From positions 1-31,974 of the forward strand of contig JBIIEL010000022.1 in NCBI GenBank assembly GCA_044237845.1: DNA of 31,974 bases. The letters run 5' to 3'. Shown here piece by piece: positions 8,105 through 16,328 of this stretch (its first letter is position 1; each line of letters starts with the position of its first letter). The stretch is from QFOX01 sp044237845 (GTDB lineage: Bacteria; Pseudomonadota; Alphaproteobacteria; Rickettsiales; UBA3002). Position numbers and translations under genes: made by a program. The notes under the pieces were generated by a model. It saw nothing but the letters and a program-made list of their open reading frames with translations. It made no database searches and was not told the origin of the DNA.

Positions 8105-9454
8105 ATGAACGAATTACACAACACTCCAGAACCTGCCCGTATCCTCGGCATTCGCGTTTCTGCTATCGTGGAAGCATTGGGCATTCTGATTGTCCTTACG
8201 CTGATCGATGCGATTTTCGGCGGTGGCCATCGATTCTGGGACGTCAACCCACATCCGTTCTGGATTCCGGTGCTGCTCATCGCCGCGCAATACGGCACCA
8301 ATGAGGCGCTGGTTGCGGCTGCCCTTGCCACACTATTCTACCTCGTCGGCAATATTCCACCGCTTTCGGAGGAGCTCAACCACTATGACCGTCTCTACGC
8401 GATCTGTGTCAATCCCATCCTCTGGTTTGTGGTAGGCTGGCTGCTAGGCGAACTGCGCCAACGCCATATCCGCGAGCGTGATCGCCTGCGCCGTGAGGTA
8501 GAAGACTCGCGGCAACGCGAGCAGCTGATTTCGGATTCGTATAAATTTGTACGTGGCCGTAAAGAAGCGCTTGAGGTGCAAGTATCTGGCCAATTGGCTT
8601 CATCGATTGAAGCCTACCGTGCCGCAAAGTCGGTCGAAACGCTCGACCCTAAATCGGTGATGCAAGGCGTTGAGCGCCTGGTAAAATCGGTGCTTGGGCC
8701 ACAAAAATTTTCGCTCTATATCCTGCATGATAGCAAACTGACGGCGACCATCCTCCATGGCTGGAGCCCAACGGACCGTTTCACGCAGGAGATTGACTCC
8801 TACAGCCCCCTCTATCAGGCAACCGTAGGAAATCAGGAAACGCTAGTGATTGCCAACGAGCAGCATGAAATCGCACTCGATGGTCAGGGCATCATAGCTG
8901 GGGCCATCGTTGACCCAGAATCACGCCGCGTGCTCGGTATGCTGAAAATTGAACAGATGGATTTCGTCTCCCTCTCGCTCAGCTCAGTAGAAACGTTCCG
9001 CGCACTTTGTGACTGGATCGGCACTGCACTCGTCAATGCGCGCAACTATCAGACGGCGAAGTCGGAAGCGATGCTAAACCCAGAACGCAATGTTCTCACC
9101 TATAACTACTTCAAGCGTCAGAGTGACTATCTTGCAAAGCTTGCAAAACGCGTAGGCTTTGATGTGTCGATGATTGTGATCAAACTCAACAACCCAAAAG
9201 CGATGATGGATGCAGATCGTGTGACCGTTGCCCGCCAGATTGGTGAATCGGTGCGCAGTGTACTGCGTAACGTTGACCTTGCGTTTGATTACCAGACAGA
9301 CGGCGAGGAATATTCAGTACTGCTGCCTGCGACCTCGCAAAGTGGTGCGGCCATCGTGCGTGATAAAATCGCGAAAGACATGGAGAAAAACCTCCGCGGC
9401 AAGCGCGATGTAAGCTTTAACTATATTGTGCAGGCCATTCATGAAGTCCGCTAA
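8105..9454 (+). CDS. pelD: PelD-like membrane c-di-GMP receptor
   Basis: A 449-residue inner-membrane protein that in the family activates Pel synthesis when c-di-GMP is bound. Hydrophobic segments lie at about residues 15-37, 55-88 and 97-115. A charged coiled-coil (about 118-165) leads to a GAF-like domain (about 170-320), then a degenerate GGDEF domain. The catalytic GGDEF signature is replaced by DGEEY, so it should not synthesise c-di-GMP. The inhibitory-site RxxD is kept as R388-N-V-D391, with a possible third ligand at R419, consistent with nucleotide binding. Length equals Pseudomonas PelD (about 455). AGGG lies upstream of the ATG. The next gene begins 22 bp after the stop, or overlaps it if an earlier ATG is used. 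Confidence 0.92.
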   Translation: MNELHNTPEPARILGIRVSAIVEALGILIVLTLIDAIFGGGHRFWDVNPHPFWIPVLLIAAQYGTNEALVAAALATLFYLVGNIPPLSEELNHYDRLYAICVNPILWFVVGWLLGELRQRHIRERDRLRREVEDSRQREQLISDSYKFVRGRKEALEVQVSGQLASSIEAYRAAKSVETLDPKSVMQGVERLVKSVLGPQKFSLYILHDSKLTATILHGWSPTDRFTQEIDSYSPLYQATVGNQETLVIANEQHEIALDGQGIIAGAIVDPESRRVLGMLKIEQMDFVSLSLSSVETFRALCDWIGTALVNARNYQTAKSEAMLNPERNVLTYNYFKRQSDYLAKLAKRVGFDVSMIVIKLNNPKAMMDADRVTVARQIGESVRSVLRNVDLAFDYQTDGEEYSVLLPATSQSGAAIVRDKIAKDMEKNLRGKRDVSFNYIVQAIHEVR

Positions 9455-9476
9455 TTACGCCGCGAAGGCGCCCACA

Positions 9477-10583
9477 ATGAATCACTATCAGGTGGTGGAG
9501 GATATCCTCGCCCCTGAGGATGTGCACGAGGCGAACACCATCAGCGAGGCAACGGCCACAAACGGCCTGTTTATCATCCTCGCTCTGATTTTTACAGTGC
9601 TACACGGCATCAACTTATATTTACTCCTCGAAACCGGCGTGTGGACGATCATCCCAATCCTGTTTCATCTGGTGCTTTCTGCGGTGCTGATTGTTATCAC
9701 CTATGGCCAATATAAAAAAGGACTGGATGTACAGCATCTCGGGCTGATGACGATTGTCTCGACCGCCACGGGCATCTTCGGCACGCTGGGCGCGCTGTTT
9801 GGCTTTTTTACTACGGCGATCTTCCGCAGTCGCGCACAGCATTTCACAGAGTGGTATGAAAGCATCTTCCCGACCGACCACCTGTTCGAGCCTGAGGTGA
9901 TCAACGACCAGATCATCGAGGGTATCGACGAAAACCCAAGCCGCTATTCCGTGATGCCGTTTACGGATGTGATGCGCCTTGGTTCGGAAAACCAGAAACG
10001 CCGCGCACTGGGTAAAATGACTACGCGTTTCTCGCCGCGTTTCGCGCCTGCATTCAAAATTGGGCTGTCGGATAAGAGCAACTCCATTCGCGTGCAGGCA
10101 GCGACGTCGGTGGCTAAAATCGAGCGTGACTTCGCGGCTAAACTGAACAAAATAGAAGCTGCACGGGTAAAAGAACCTCGCAACGCCCTCATTACAATGG
10201 CGCTCGCTAAGTTCTACGACGACTATGCCTTCATCGGCGTGCTTGACCCCGAGCTGGAAGCGCTTAACCGCGAACGGGCGATCGGCACGTATAAATCCTA
10301 CCTGCAGCAAGACCCGAATTCGGCGGAAGCGTGGACGGCCGTTGGCCGCCTGATGTTCCGTAACCAGCAATGGGAAGAAGCCGCAGACTGGTTCCGTTCG
10401 GCACTTGACCGCGGCTGGCGTTCGGAATCGATGTTGATGTGGTATTTTGAATGCCTGTTCCGCCTCGGCCAATACCGTGAGTTGCGCCGCGCGCTGCTCG
10501 AATATGGCCGCAGCATTGTCCACAAAGAGGAGATGCCTGCAGACGTGCGCAACGCTGTCTCGATGTGGATGCAGGTAGCGTAA
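9477..10583 (+). CDS. pelE: PelE-like membrane TPR protein
   Basis: A 368-residue inner-membrane protein matching PelE by position and architecture. Three hydrophobic segments occur in the first third (FIILALIFTVLHGINLYLLL, a second starting TIIPILFHL, a third GTLGALFGFFTTAIF). They are followed by a helical, HEAT/TPR-like cytoplasmic region containing AEAWTAVGRLMFRNQQWEEA. PelE is thought to form part of the inner-membrane synthase complex with PelD, PelF and PelG. I chose the ATG at 9477 because GAAGG precedes it at suitable spacing. The ATG at 9441 in the same frame would overlap pelD by 14 bp and add 12 residues. Confidence 0.87.
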   Translation: MNHYQVVEDILAPEDVHEANTISEATATNGLFIILALIFTVLHGINLYLLLETGVWTIIPILFHLVLSAVLIVITYGQYKKGLDVQHLGLMTIVSTATGIFGTLGALFGFFTTAIFRSRAQHFTEWYESIFPTDHLFEPEVINDQIIEGIDENPSRYSVMPFTDVMRLGSENQKRRALGKMTTRFSPRFAPAFKIGLSDKSNSIRVQAATSVAKIERDFAAKLNKIEAARVKEPRNALITMALAKFYDDYAFIGVLDPELEALNRERAIGTYKSYLQQDPNSAEAWTAVGRLMFRNQQWEEAADWFRSALDRGWRSESMLMWYFECLFRLGQYRELRRALLEYGRSIVHKEEMPADVRNAVSMWMQVA

Positions 10584-10621
10584 TCATGGCAACCCAACAG
10601 CTGAAACTGAGAGCATAACCC

Positions 10622-12115
10622 ATGCAAATATTAAACCAAAAAGCGGATATCTGCCTGATTCTTGAAGGCACGTACCCCTACGCCACCGGCGGTGTCGCCG
10701 GGTGGACGCATGCGCTCATTCAAGAGCAAAGCCACCTCACGTTCCATCTCTGCGCGATTGTGCCGCGCGACGGCGAACTTGAGCTAAAATACACCCTGCC
10801 GAGCAACGTCATCGGGCTGACAACCGTTCGCCTCAACGATTTGCCGAAGGGCTCAGAGATTAACGGTCCACTGGCTGGCCGCATTCATCAGGCGCTACGC
10901 GAGCCGCTCGGCACGATGACCACCGAAAAACCGATGCAGCTTGCTGACCTGAAAAAGGTAATGGACGTGCTTTCGGGCACCCATGCACATATCGGTACAA
11001 ACCTGCTGCTCGACCATGAAAAAGCGTGGGAACAACTGGTTGCATTGTACGAGACCTCGTTCAACGACCACTCATTCCTTGATTATTTCTGGTCGTACCG
11101 TTCGTTGGTTGGCGGGCTCTACTCGATCCTGCTCGCGCCACTGCCGCAAGCAGACGTCTATCACTCAATTTCAACCGGATATGCAGGCCTTATGGCCGCC
11201 CGCGCGAAAGTGGAAACGGGCAAGCCGGTACTCGTCACCGAACATGGTATTTACACCAACGAGCGGCGTGTGGAAGTGACCTCGGCCGACTGGCTGCAAA
11301 CCACTGCTTCCAAAGCACTGACGATTGATAAGCCACGCCGTGACCTGCGTGATATGTGGATTGATTCGATCCATAATTTCTCACGCGTATGTTATCAGGC
11401 GAGCGACAATGTTATCACCCTCTTCCGTGGCAACCAACATGCGCAGCTTGCAGATGGCGCGGATGCCGCAAAGATGATGGTGATCGCCAACGGCGTGAAT
11501 GTAGACTATTTTTCTTCCCTATCCCATACCCGCCAACAGACGCCGACTATCGGTCTCATTGGCCGCGTGGTGACGATCAAGGACATCAAAACTTTCATCC
11601 GTGCGGTATCGCTGTTACGCCAAAATGTACCGGATATTAAAGCCTACATCATGGGCGCGATCGACGATGACCGCCAGTATTACAGCGAATGCGTGAACCT
11701 GGTTGCGCTCATGGGGCTTGAGCATACCATCACTTTCACTGGTCAGGTGCGGGTGGAAGATTACTTGCCACTGCTCGACCTCGTGGTGCTGACAAGCATC
11801 TCAGAAGCGCAGCCACTGGTGCTGCTTGAGGCCGGTGCTGCGGGAATTCCTGTGGTTGCAACCGATGTCGGCGCATGCCGTGAACTGATTGAAGGGCGCG
11901 ATGACGAAACACCCAATTTTGGTGCGGGTGGCATTGTGACCCCACTGGCCAGCCCGGCTTCAACGGCGGATGCGATTTACACGCTTCTCTCCGACAAAGA
12001 GCTCTATGACGCAGCCAGCGCCGCCATTCGCGAGCGCGTGCGTCACTATTATAATGGCGACATCCAACAACAGGCGTATCGTACCCTTTACGCCCAACAT
12101 CTGAAACGCGCATAA
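10622..12115 (+). CDS. pelF: PelF-like GT4 glycosyltransferase
   Basis: A 497-residue cytosolic glycosyltransferase, very close in length to Pseudomonas PelF (507), which polymerises Pel from UDP-GalNAc. The N-terminus carries the PelF hallmark LILEGTYPYATGGVAGW. The C-terminal GT-B half has IGLIGRVVTIKDIKTFI near residue 305 and the E-x7-E nucleotide-sugar motif in SEAQPLVLLEAGAAG, followed by IPVVATDVGACRELI. It lies 38 bp after pelE and 45 bp before pelG in the same direction. Its ribosome site is weak. A 10-codon ATG frame (10586-10618) precedes it and may be coincidental. Confidence 0.94.
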   Translation: MQILNQKADICLILEGTYPYATGGVAGWTHALIQEQSHLTFHLCAIVPRDGELELKYTLPSNVIGLTTVRLNDLPKGSEINGPLAGRIHQALREPLGTMTTEKPMQLADLKKVMDVLSGTHAHIGTNLLLDHEKAWEQLVALYETSFNDHSFLDYFWSYRSLVGGLYSILLAPLPQADVYHSISTGYAGLMAARAKVETGKPVLVTEHGIYTNERRVEVTSADWLQTTASKALTIDKPRRDLRDMWIDSIHNFSRVCYQASDNVITLFRGNQHAQLADGADAAKMMVIANGVNVDYFSSLSHTRQQTPTIGLIGRVVTIKDIKTFIRAVSLLRQNVPDIKAYIMGAIDDDRQYYSECVNLVALMGLEHTITFTGQVRVEDYLPLLDLVVLTSISEAQPLVLLEAGAAGIPVVATDVGACRELIEGRDDETPNFGAGGIVTPLASPASTADAIYTLLSDKELYDAASAAIRERVRHYYNGDIQQQAYRTLYAQHLKRA

Positions 12116-12160
12116 CCGTTCACCGCAGTTGATACACGGTTAACGTAAAACGAGGAATTT

Positions 12161-13666
12161 ATGGCTGGTATTGGATTTGAACTGAACCGACTCGCACGAC
12201 GCGACGACCTGATGGGCATCGTGGGTGCATACCTCAACTCGGCCTTCGCGATTGCAGGGCCGTGGCTCTTCACGGTAATTGCGCTCGCCATCACCACCTA
12301 TCTGTACGGTGATTCTGACAGTGTCGAACTGCTCAATTTCCGCGGTGTGATTGTCTATAACTTCTCGTTCTCATTGGCGCTATCAGCACCGGTATACATG
12401 ATCATGACCCGTTATCTCGCGGATCAGATACACGTTAAAAACGTCACTAGCGTACCGACTGCCATGCTTGAGAGCATGATTGTAGTGTTCCTGTTCAATA
12501 TCCTCCTCGCGATCTTTTTCTACGTGTTCTACTTCGATATGAGCCTCCCACTACGTCTTGCGGGCTTTGCGAATATGTTCCTTATTGCCGGCGTATGGCT
12601 GCTCTCGGTCTACCTCACTGCGCTGAAAGACTTCGCGGCCGTGACATGGAGCTATATCATCGGTATGACGATTGCCGTGCTTGCGGCGGAGTATCTCGGT
12701 GATGGTCAGGCGGCAGGCATGGTCGCCGGCTATGATATTGGCCTCGCGGTGATTGTCTTTATGCTCGCCGCGCGCGTGTTCTCGGAATATCCCTACCACC
12801 TGACGGAAGAACTCGCCGTTCGCCCGTACTGGAGAAAATATTGGGAGCTCGCCGTTGGCGGATTCTTCTTCAACTGCGCACTCTGGATCGATAAATGGAT
12901 CATGTGGTTCGCGCCAGAAGCGACTGTACTCGATAGTAATATCCGCTTCTTCCCCGACTATGACGCGGCGATGTTCCTCGCAGCGATGACCATTTTACCA
13001 ACGATTGCACTGTTTGTGTTCTCCATCGAGACGGACTTCTTCCACCATTACCGCCGTTTCTACGGGAACATTCTGGCCCATGCCTCGATGCGCCGTATCC
13101 GCCAGTTCCACCAGAAAATCATAGACTCGATCACCGAAGGCGTACGTAACCTCGTGCTATTGCAGGGCGTGATCGCATTCCTCGTTATCCTTCTCGCCCC
13201 ACAAATTTTCGAGTGGATGCACATGTATTTCGTACATCTTGGCATTTTCCGCCTCGGTGCGCTCGGATCGTTCTTCCAGGTACTCATCCTGTTCGCGACG
13301 ATTATCCTCTATTATTTTGACTGTCGCCGCGCGAATATGTGGATCTTTGCCTTCTATTTCGCGAGTAATGCCATCCTCACGCTGATTTTCCTACAGATGG
13401 GTTACCACTACTACGGTTATGGTTTCTTCATTGCCTCGGCGTTGACCTTCTTCCTCGCCGCCACGGTATTGATGTTGCATGTGGTGAAGCTGCCCTACCA
13501 CGCGTTTATCACCAACAACAACTCGGTGCAAATACCAGAAATCGAAACCTCGGTAGATTATTACGAGCATGAAGGTATCTTCAACATGGGTGTTGACCGT
13601 ACGGATGTGATTAACCCGGAACGTCGGCTAACGCGCCTGATCCGCCGGAAACACAAGCCAGCCTAA
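12161..13666 (+). CDS. pelG: PelG-like MATE-fold membrane transporter
   Basis: A 501-residue polytopic protein of the polysaccharide-flippase (MATE/MOP) superfamily, beginning MAGIGFELNRLARRDDLMG as in PelG. About twelve hydrophobic segments are visible through residue 450, then a charged cytoplasmic tail ending RRKHKPA. In the family it carries the growing Pel polymer across the inner membrane in complex with PelD, PelE and PelF. CGAGGA is placed before the ATG. It is the last gene of the operon, with a rho-independent terminator 29 bp after its stop. Confidence 0.93.
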   Translation: MAGIGFELNRLARRDDLMGIVGAYLNSAFAIAGPWLFTVIALAITTYLYGDSDSVELLNFRGVIVYNFSFSLALSAPVYMIMTRYLADQIHVKNVTSVPTAMLESMIVVFLFNILLAIFFYVFYFDMSLPLRLAGFANMFLIAGVWLLSVYLTALKDFAAVTWSYIIGMTIAVLAAEYLGDGQAAGMVAGYDIGLAVIVFMLAARVFSEYPYHLTEELAVRPYWRKYWELAVGGFFFNCALWIDKWIMWFAPEATVLDSNIRFFPDYDAAMFLAAMTILPTIALFVFSIETDFFHHYRRFYGNILAHASMRRIRQFHQKIIDSITEGVRNLVLLQGVIAFLVILLAPQIFEWMHMYFVHLGIFRLGALGSFFQVLILFATIILYYFDCRRANMWIFAFYFASNAILTLIFLQMGYHYYGYGFFIASALTFFLAATVLMLHVVKLPYHAFITNNNSVQIPEIETSVDYYEHEGIFNMGVDRTDVINPERRLTRLIRRKHKPA

Positions 13667-13694
13667 TCACTTTTCTGTGATTTAAAGAACACGC

Positions 13695-13726
13695 AAAACC
13701 TCCCCTGCGACCGCTGGGGAGGTTTT
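13695..13726 (+). terminator. Rho-independent terminator of the Pel operon
   Basis: An 11-bp perfect stem pairs AAAACCTCCCC (13695-13705) with GGGGAGGTTTT (13716-13726), loop of 10, with its T-rich side continuing as GTTATATT. It lies 29 bp past the pelG stop and separates the Pel operon from the ornithine decarboxylase transcript. Confidence 0.88.
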
Positions 13727-13752
13727 GTTATATTCCGTAGTAATATTTTTAC

Positions 13753-13779
13753 TTTACAAACGTGAAATCACTCTATAAT
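13753..13779 (+). promoter_or_regulatory. Candidate promoter of the ODC transcript
   Basis: TTTACA at 13753-13758 and a perfect TATAAT at 13774-13779 are separated by 15 bp. Transcription would begin near 13786, giving a leader of about 148 nt before the decarboxylase ATG at 13934. The -10 is strong; the spacer is short. Confidence 0.6.
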
Positions 13780-13800
13780 TAGCCTCGACCGCTGAATCCC

Positions 13801-13934
13801 ATGGCGTGTAGAGATCCCTAGAGGGGTAGGTCTTATGACCGATCCAGCAAGGTGACCTTGGCACCCCTGTCATAAATCCGTCGCAAGGTTCGGTTGGTGC
13901 GTTTTGGTTAACGTATCAATGAGGGTTTATGACA
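13801..13934 (+). ncRNA. Structured leader RNA of ODC, possible speF-type regulatory element
   Basis: A three-way junction can be drawn. The outer stem is AGGGGT (13822-13827) with ACCCCT (13863-13868). Hairpin GGTC/GACC is at 13829-13840 and hairpin CAAGG/CCTTG at 13848-13860. Directly after it, 13868-13879 is complementary over 12 bp (one G-U) to 13923-13934, which holds most of the Shine-Dalgarno GAGGG and the first A of the start codon. Thus a second stem could hide the ribosome site. A short frame ATG...TAG (13801-13821, six codons) precedes the junction. Alphaproteobacterial ODC genes are known to carry a conserved speF RNA motif; whether this is a member needs a covariance-model search. 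Confidence 0.7.
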
Positions 13935-15121
13935 TGCGAAGCTACACTTCGTCCGATTCCGCTGTAAAGCACTTACAGCCAGAACAGTCCGTCTTCACCT
14001 ACCGTCCGCACGCCTTAAAACGCGCGGTGGATGTCTTCTTGTCCGGTTTCCGCGGCAAGGTGATGTTTGCGGTAAAAACCAACCCCGACGAGCATGTCCT
14101 CAAGGACCTGTGGGCTGCGGGCGTGCGCCGTTTCGACGCCGCTTCGCTGCACGAGGTGGCTATGGTGCGCGGCCTCTTCCCAGAGGCAGAAATTTTCTTC
14201 ATGCACACCATCAAATCGCGCATGGCGATCCGCGAGGCCTATTTCACCTACGGCGTGCGTCATTTCTCGCTCGACTGCGAAGAGGAGCTCGCCAAAATTC
14301 TGGCTGAAACCCAGAATGCGACCGACCTTGGCCTGCATGTGCGCATTGCCATCCCGAATACCTACGCAGAACTTGCCCTCACCGGCAAATTCGGCGCCAC
14401 GCTGGACATGGCACCCAAACTCCTCGTTGCAACGCGCAGCGTCGCCGCGCATGCGGGTGTCTGCTTCCATGTGGGCAGCCAATGTATGCACCCAGACGCC
14501 TACAAGTTGGCGATTAAGCTCGCCAAGCAAGTGGTGAAGCAATCCGGCGTGCGCATTGACTCGTTCGACGTCGGTGGCGGTTTCCCGTCCATCTACCCGG
14601 GCATGACCCCGCCGGACATGAGCCAGTATTTCAACGCCATTCACGACGCAACGCGCGACATCATCCGTCAGCATGGCTGCGAACTGATGGCCGAGCCTGG
14701 CCGTGCACTGGTGGCCGAATCCGGCGCTGCAATCGTGCGCGTGGAAGCACGCAAAGGCGATTTCTTGTACCTGAATGACGGCACCTATGGCTCGCTGTTC
14801 GATGCTGGCGTGCCGAAATTCATCTTCCCTGCCCGCCTGCTTGGGCGCACCGGCGCGGAAGAGGAAAAAGGCTTCAGCTTCTACGGCCCAACCTGCGATA
14901 CGCTCGATTTCATGCCCGGCCCGTTCTTCCTTCCGGCGGACATTCGCGAGGGCGACTATCTCGAAATCGGCCAACTCGGCGCCTATGGCCGCACGATGGC
15001 GACCCGCTTCAATGGGTTCTCCGTCGCGCATCAGGTCGTATCGGTGAAGGACGAACCGCTGATGAGCATGTACGCGGGCACGCACGAGCTGGTGCCGATG
15101 CGTAAGGTAGCTCTGCGGTAA
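13934..15121 (+). CDS. Ornithine/lysine decarboxylase, PLP fold type III
   Basis: A 395-residue pyridoxal-phosphate enzyme of the alanine-racemase-fold decarboxylase family, expected to convert ornithine (or also lysine) to putrescine (or cadaverine). The PLP lysine is K48 in MFAVKTNP. FHVGSQC, FDVGGGFPSIYPG (phosphate-binding glycines), AEPGRALV, GTYGSLFDAG and GPTCDTLD (active-site cysteine) follow in the family order. A TTG at 13904 would extend the frame, but the ATG at 13934 has GAGGG 8 nt upstream and gives the family length. It follows a structured leader and precedes a deoxyhypusine-synthase-like gene, with which it forms a polyamine unit. Ornithine versus lysine preference cannot be told from sequence. 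Confidence 0.93.
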   Translation: MRSYTSSDSAVKHLQPEQSVFTYRPHALKRAVDVFLSGFRGKVMFAVKTNPDEHVLKDLWAAGVRRFDAASLHEVAMVRGLFPEAEIFFMHTIKSRMAIREAYFTYGVRHFSLDCEEELAKILAETQNATDLGLHVRIAIPNTYAELALTGKFGATLDMAPKLLVATRSVAAHAGVCFHVGSQCMHPDAYKLAIKLAKQVVKQSGVRIDSFDVGGGFPSIYPGMTPPDMSQYFNAIHDATRDIIRQHGCELMAEPGRALVAESGAAIVRVEARKGDFLYLNDGTYGSLFDAGVPKFIFPARLLGRTGAEEEKGFSFYGPTCDTLDFMPGPFFLPADIREGDYLEIGQLGAYGRTMATRFNGFSVAHQVVSVKDEPLMSMYAGTHELVPMRKVALR

Positions 15122-15160
15122 AGCCTAGGCTTCGCCTGATATTTCTCACAGAAAAGATGC

Positions 15161-15184
15161 ATTCTAGCTTGCGCTGGGATGACA
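15161..15184. repeat. Degenerate half-copy of the palindromic repeat
   Basis: ATTCTAGC (15161-15168) pairs with GCTGGGAT (15173-15180), using three G-U pairs, around the loop TTGC. GACA follows, as in the right ends of the full repeats. It lies between ODC and the deoxyhypusine-synthase-like gene. A 12-bp perfect palindrome (AAGCCTAGGCTT, 15121-15132) sits right at the ODC stop. Confidence 0.45.
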
Positions 15185-15225
15185 AATTCACTAAAGCACG
15201 CCTAGAAAAAATAAGGGAGACCACC

Positions 15226-16278
15226 ATGACCGCTGCCATCAAACAAAAAACCAACGCCAAAGCCGAGCTGCTGGGCAAAACCGTCGAGCATATCGACATC
15301 ACCAGCTTCGATGCCCGCCCGATCATCGACGGCATGGCGAACATGAGCTTCACCAGCCGCGACCTCGCGCGCGCCGCAGGCATCTATAACCAGATGCTGG
15401 CAGATAAAGACTGCTCCATCATCCTCACCCTCGCCGGCTCCACCAGCGCGGGCGGCTGCATGAAACTCTACGCCGACCTCATCCGCTTCAACATGGTGGA
15501 TGCGATTGTGGCGACCGGCGCAAGCATTGTCGACATGGACTTCTTCGAGGCGCTGGGCTTCAAGCACTACCATGGCAGCGCGAGCGGGCAGGACGACAAA
15601 TACCTGCGCGAGCTCTATATCGACCGCATCTACGACACCTATATCGACGAGGAAGAACTGCAAGCCTGCGATGGTACAATTCTCGAGATTGCCAATAGCT
15701 TAGAGCCAAGAGCTTACTCATCACGTGAATTCATCCGCGAGATGGGTAAATGGCTCGCCGCTGGCAACGCCAAGAAAAAAGACAGCCTCGTGCAGCTCGC
15801 GTATGAGCATAACGTGCCGATCTTCTGCCCGGCCTTTGTCGATAGCTCGGCAGGGTTCGGACTCGTGAAGCACCAAGTGGATAATCCGAAAAAGCACATG
15901 GTGCTCGATGCGATTGCCGACTTCCGCGAACTGACCGACATCAAAATCAAAGCGGGCAAAACCGGCCTGCTGATGGTGGGCGGCGGCGTGCCGAAAAACT
16001 TTACGCAGGACACCGTCGTCTGCGCCGAAATCCTCGGCCACGAGGACGTAGAAATGCACGCCTACGCGATCCAGATCACCGTGGCGGATGTGCGCGACGG
16101 CGCGTGCAGCTCAAGCACCCTCAAGGAAGCCTGCAGCTGGGGCAAGGTCGATACCGCGCTCGAGCAAATGGTGTTCGCCGAGGCTGGCAGCGTCATGCCC
16201 CTGCTCGCCAGCGACGCCTACCACCGCAACCACTGGAAATCCCGTACCAAACGCGAATTCGCCAAGATGTTTGCATAG
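15226..16278 (+). CDS. Deoxyhypusine-synthase-family protein, probable homospermidine synthase
   Basis: A 350-residue NAD-dependent aminobutyl-transfer enzyme. It contains ILTLAGSTSAGG (about residues 67-78), NMVDAIVATGASIVDMDFFEALG, PIFCPAFVDSSAGFG and, near the end, SWGKVDTA with K307. That lysine matches the catalytic lysine of deoxyhypusine synthase (WGK). Bacteria lack the eIF5A substrate. A deoxyhypusine-synthase homologue is needed for homospermidine synthesis in Anabaena, so here putrescine from the upstream decarboxylase is the likely substrate. The start at 15226 is set by AGGGAG 7 nt upstream; the frame is open to 15157 through a repeat. It is closed by a terminator at 16301. Confidence 0.9.
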   Translation: MTAAIKQKTNAKAELLGKTVEHIDITSFDARPIIDGMANMSFTSRDLARAAGIYNQMLADKDCSIILTLAGSTSAGGCMKLYADLIRFNMVDAIVATGASIVDMDFFEALGFKHYHGSASGQDDKYLRELYIDRIYDTYIDEEELQACDGTILEIANSLEPRAYSSREFIREMGKWLAAGNAKKKDSLVQLAYEHNVPIFCPAFVDSSAGFGLVKHQVDNPKKHMVLDAIADFRELTDIKIKAGKTGLLMVGGGVPKNFTQDTVVCAEILGHEDVEMHAYAIQITVADVRDGACSSSTLKEACSWGKVDTALEQMVFAEAGSVMPLLASDAYHRNHWKSRTKREFAKMFA

Positions 16279-16300
16279 GCAACCGCTGATTCCAAACACG

Positions 16301-16328
16301 AAACGCCGCACTTCACCGAGCGGCGTTT
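16301..16328 (+). terminator. Rho-independent terminator of the polyamine operon
   Basis: A 9-bp stem AAACGCCGC (16301-16309) / GCGGCGTTT (16320-16328) with a 10-nt loop runs into TTGTTTATG. It lies 22 bp after the stop of the deoxyhypusine-synthase-like gene and isolates it from the symporter gene. Confidence 0.88.

Noticed and set aside
9621..10523. Minus-strand frame (300 codons) opposite pelE
   Set aside because: Entirely inside pelE in the antisense direction and without any family motif.
10586..10618. Ten-codon frame between pelE and pelF as a leader peptide
   Set aside because: It starts at an ATG with only a weak AGGT upstream and has no attenuator-like structure beside it; a chance frame is as likely.
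14015..15085. Long minus-strand frame (356 codons) opposite the ornithine decarboxylase
   Set aside because: It lies wholly antisense to a gene with clear PLP-enzyme motifs; its composition (His/Ala/Glu/Arg-rich) is that of a reverse-frame shadow.
15121..15150. AAGCCTAGGCTT palindrome after ODC as a terminator
   Set aside because: The stem is short and no T-run follows; the terminator at 16301 fits better as the transcript end.
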